In this document: in pieces, positions 61,782 to 64,000 of the stretch
How the letters are laid out: the number at the start of each line of letters is the position of its first letter
How positions within the stretch are numbered: position 1 is the stretch's first letter
Assembly: GCA_945862435.1 (NCBI GenBank)
Contig: CAMAXX010000001.1
Coordinates: forward strand, 124,001-188,000
Direction of reading: 5' to 3'
Source: Pseudorhodobacter antarcticus
GTDB taxonomy: Bacteria > Pseudomonadota > Alphaproteobacteria > Rhodobacterales > Rhodobacteraceae
Length of the DNA: 64,000 nt
Notes under the pieces: generated by a model
Databases searched by the model: none
Told to the model about the DNA's origin: nothing
What the model saw: the letters and a program-made list of their open reading frames with translations, nothing else
Translations under genes and position numbers: made by a program

Positions 61782-62157
61782 GCGTGGCAAGTTCTACAAG
61801 CACCCCGTTCAAATCGCGCAAATAAGCCACCGTTTGCCCCCAAGGCTTGACTTGCGGGGATGCTGCAACCACCCCACCTGCCACGATGGCGCGCTCAAAG
61901 GCCTCTGGCACATCATCGCAGATCAAGCAAATTTCAATCCCAGCGCTGGGCAGATCCGCGCGGTTGGGTGCATAAGAAAACCCATGGCTTTGCGCCAGAT
62001 CATCGCGGGCGAATGACAGTGTTGTGCCCGATGTCTCCATTTCGCCGTAATCGGCTTCGGGTGTCTGAAAACGGCAGGTCAGACCAAAGGCAGATGCGTA
62101 AAACGCAACCGTGGCCGAAACATCTGCCACATAAATTATGGTGTATCCCAGTTTCAT
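61771..62157 (-). CDS. VOC-family (glyoxalase/bleomycin resistance fold) protein
   Basis: 128 residues with two beta-alpha-beta-beta-beta units: KLGYTIIYVADVSATVAFYASAFGL at the start (metal-ligand strand), then PSAGIEICLICDD and QTVAYLRDLNGVLVELATP at the end with the conserved Glu. A small metal-dependent lyase, isomerase or binding protein; the substrate is unknown. Coupled by ATGA overlap to the DUF1801 gene. Confidence 0.86.
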   Translation of the reverse strand: MKLGYTIIYVADVSATVAFYASAFGLTCRFQTPEADYGEMETSGTTLSFARDDLAQSHGFSYAPNRADLPSAGIEICLICDDVPEAFERAIVAGGVVAASPQVKPWGQTVAYLRDLNGVLVELATPMG

Positions 62158-62492
62158 TGTGCTTGCCCTACTGCAAAGGCGCGGGCGATATAGCCTTCCA
62201 CATCCTTGGCCAAGATATCGCCCATGCTGCGCAACTTGATGTGGCGGCGGTGCTTGCCCGCGCCCTCTAAAACGCCCAGCGGATCGTCAAAGGCCGCACC
62301 ATGAGTGAACTCGACACTCATATGTTCGCTATACGCATATATCCCGCACAAGCAGGTTTTTGGCGCGCCTAATTCCCGCTCAAAGACAATGCCGCCATAC
62401 ATTGGGCGGTGGCCCACATCAGGCGCATGGCGGGCCACAGTTTGCATCATCCAATCAGTGAGCAACGTTTGAAAATCATCACTGAGCATCAA
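62154..62492 (-). CDS. DUF1801/YdhG-like protein
   Basis: 112 residues. The EFTHGAAFDDPLGVLEGAGKHRRHIKL stretch near residues 60-88 matches the DUF1801 pattern (hydrophobic strand, DPxxxLEGxGKxxRHxKxR). Small, soluble, function unknown. It lies between xseA and the VOC gene, overlapping both by four bases. Confidence 0.75.
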   Translation of the reverse strand: MMLSDDFQTLLTDWMMQTVARHAPDVGHRPMYGGIVFERELGAPKTCLCGIYAYSEHMSVEFTHGAAFDDPLGVLEGAGKHRRHIKLRSMGDILAKDVEGYIARAFAVGQAQ

Positions 62493-64000
62493 AACAAACT
62501 TCCTTGCCCAATAATGGGCTTGCTGGGTTTGGCGGCGGGCTTTAGGCCCTCGCCTGCGGGCATCATATGCGCATGTCCATCAGCGAATTGAATGTCCAGT
62601 GCGGCGGCGCTTTGCGCAACGGCGACCTTGGTCACCACGCGCCCGTCTACCCGCACAATGGCAAACCCGCGCGCCAGTGTCTCATTCGGGCCCAACGTTG
62701 CGCGCATCCGCTCTAGCGCATCCAGTCGCTGCCCCTGCCGTTCCAGCCGCAAGCGCTGGGCAGAGTGCAGCCGCGCTTCTAGCCCCGCCAATTTACTGCG
62801 TCCCTCGGCGGTTTTGCGCCCTGCATCGGCCAGTAGCCGCGACAACGCGTTCGGCAGGCGCGAGGAGTGCAGCCGCAATTGCATTCTGCGCCGATCCGTA
62901 TCTGAATTGAATTTACTCTCTAGCCGCGCAGACAATTCGCGCAGCGACCCCGCTTTGCGCAGAACCAAACCGCGCAGCGATTCGCCCCGCAACCGCGCTG
63001 CCACGCGCCCATAAATCCCCGCCTTATTGGCCACCATCAGCCCCAGCGCCCCGCCAAGCCGCAGCACTTTTGCGTCAAAACCCTGCCTTGGCCCGTCCAG
63101 CAACCGCTCCGCCCGTGGCAGAGCGCGCGACAGATCGCGCAACCGCTGCCCGCGCGCGGCCATGCCCTGCGCCACCGCCCGCGACATCCGCGCGCCCATT
63201 CCATCGGCCCACGCGATCAAATCGGCGCGCACGGGCACCGCAAGTTCCGCGGCCGCTGTCGGCGTTGGCGCGCGCAAATCGGCAGCATAATCAATCAGCG
63301 TGGTATCGGTTTCGTGCCCCACAGCCGAGATAAGTGGGATCAAGCTGCCCGCCGCAGCCCGCACCACGATTTCCTCGTTAAAGCCCCAAAGGTCTTCTAA
63401 ACTGCCCCCGCCCCGCGCCACAATAATCACATCGGGGCGTGGAATGGGGCCGCCTGCGGGCAGCGCGTTAAAGCCTGCAATAGCCGCCGCCACTTCTGCC
63501 GCGCAAGATTGCCCCTGCACGGCGACGGGCCAAATCAGCACATGGCGCGCAAAGCGGTCACGCAGACGGTGCAAAATATCGCGGATCACTGCGCCCGATG
63601 GTGACGTGACGACGCCGATCACTTGCGGCAAATATGGAATGGGCTTCTTGCGCGCAGCGTCAAACAGCCCCTCTGCCGCCAGCATCGCGCGGCGCCGCTC
63701 CAGCATCGCCATCAGCGCGCCCGCCCCTGCTGGGGCCATATCCTCGACAATCAACTGATATTTTGATTGGCCCGGAAAGGTAGTCATGCGGCCTGTAGCG
63801 ACCACTTCCATCCCCTCTTCAGGGCGCACCTGCATTTTGGAAACCTGCCCTTTCCAAGACACGGCATCCAAGGTTGCCCGATCATCCTTCAGCGCGAAAT
63901 AGACATGCCCCGAGGCTGGGCGCGACACGCGGCCCACCTCGCCGCGCACCCGCACCAGCCCAAACTCGCCCTCAATCACCCGTTTGACCGCGCCCGACAG
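62489..64000 (-). CDS. xseA: Exodeoxyribonuclease VII large subunit, N-terminus beyond window
   Basis: At least 503 residues to the right edge; about 25-30 N-terminal residues including the start lie outside. The OB-fold DNA-binding part is seen (GEFGLVRVRGEVGRVSRPASGHVYF, ALKDDRA), then the nuclease domain with IGVVTSPSGAVIRDILHRL, VIIVARGGGSLEDLWGFNEE and SAVGHETDTTLIDYAADLRAPTPTAAAE, then a long coiled region and a short C-terminal tail. It digests single-stranded DNA to oligonucleotides together with XseB, not seen here. Confidence 0.95.
   Translation of the reverse strand: MSGAVKRVIEGEFGLVRVRGEVGRVSRPASGHVYFALKDDRATLDAVSWKGQVSKMQVRPEEGMEVVATGRMTTFPGQSKYQLIVEDMAPAGAGALMAMLERRRAMLAAEGLFDAARKKPIPYLPQVIGVVTSPSGAVIRDILHRLRDRFARHVLIWPVAVQGQSCAAEVAAAIAGFNALPAGGPIPRPDVIIVARGGGSLEDLWGFNEEIVVRAAAGSLIPLISAVGHETDTTLIDYAADLRAPTPTAAAELAVPVRADLIAWADGMGARMSRAVAQGMAARGQRLRDLSRALPRAERLLDGPRQGFDAKVLRLGGALGLMVANKAGIYGRVAARLRGESLRGLVLRKAGSLRELSARLESKFNSDTDRRRMQLRLHSSRLPNALSRLLADAGRKTAEGRSKLAGLEARLHSAQRLRLERQGQRLDALERMRATLGPNETLARGFAIVRVDGRVVTKVAVAQSAAALDIQFADGHAHMMPAGEGLKPAAKPSKPIIGQGSLF

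Overview
The window looks like a chromosomal segment of an alphaproteobacterium of the Rhodobacteraceae (roseobacter group). The grounds are high GC content, a SAM-II riboswitch in front of metZ, CtrA-type TTAA-N7-TTAAC boxes, GTP cyclohydrolase of the FolE2 type, folB-folP-glmM gene order, glyQ/glyS split by a DUF6446-like gene, RTX and VCBS/Hint proteins, and a DUF2793 tail-fibre-like protein. No rRNA, tRNA, CRISPR array, integrase or intact transposase was seen. Both ends cut a gene: rpe on the left and xseA on the right.

Layout. 0-7 kb: rpe, galE and ugd (pentose phosphate and sugar nucleotides) surround two divergent secreted-type RTX genes; the larger has a perfect CtrA box in its promoter. 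7-12.8 kb: DUF2793 protein with a small partner, an I78 lipoprotein/LysE/EamA run, and glutathione-dependent formaldehyde dehydrogenase. 12.8-14.2 kb: a small foreign-looking toxin-antitoxin operon (36-codon ORF, MerR/DUF433 antitoxin, DUF5615 toxin), all three joined by 4-base overlaps. 14.2-21.7 kb: yebC, SLC13 permease, EamA permease, YmdB-type phosphoesterase, then the ligase-associated helicase and PdeM nuclease pair. 21.8-23.4 kb: a VCBS/Hint protein next to an HlyC-type RTX acyltransferase broken by one amber codon. 23.6-29.3 kb: folD, chorismate mutase, fhs (one-carbon metabolism), a hydrolase/isomerase pair and prs. 29.5-33.4 kb: yqeY, carA, and a CtrA-box-controlled GT2 glycosyltransferase with a GspE-N-like N-terminus. 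33.5-41.5 kb: GntR regulator, HAD nucleotidase, UbiH-type hydroxylase, an aminotransferase/enolase-superfamily pair with two tandem Lrp regulators, ilvC and a GT-A-like protein. 41.6-52.4 kb: glmM, folP, folB, a SleB hydrolase, a divergent PPDK, and the glycyl-tRNA synthetase operon. 52.6-64 kb: a catalytically dead trypsin-like protein, folE2, metZ under a SAM-II riboswitch plus terminator, YciB, EamA, FtsY, an AlkB-type hydroxylase, VOC and DUF1801 proteins, and xseA.

Most of the window is ordinary housekeeping content in short, tightly overlapping operons. Folate and one-carbon genes recur (folB, folP, folE2, folD, fhs, formaldehyde dehydrogenase). The parts most worth follow-up are the amber-interrupted HlyC homologue whose catalytic His and Asp keep their exact spacing, the toxin-antitoxin operon with its extra overlapping micro-ORF, the two CtrA-box promoters in front of surface or exopolysaccharide genes, the SAM-II/terminator leader, and a dispersed intergenic repeat at gene ends. 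Starts were reassigned by hand where a ribosome-binding site or operon overlap argued for it.
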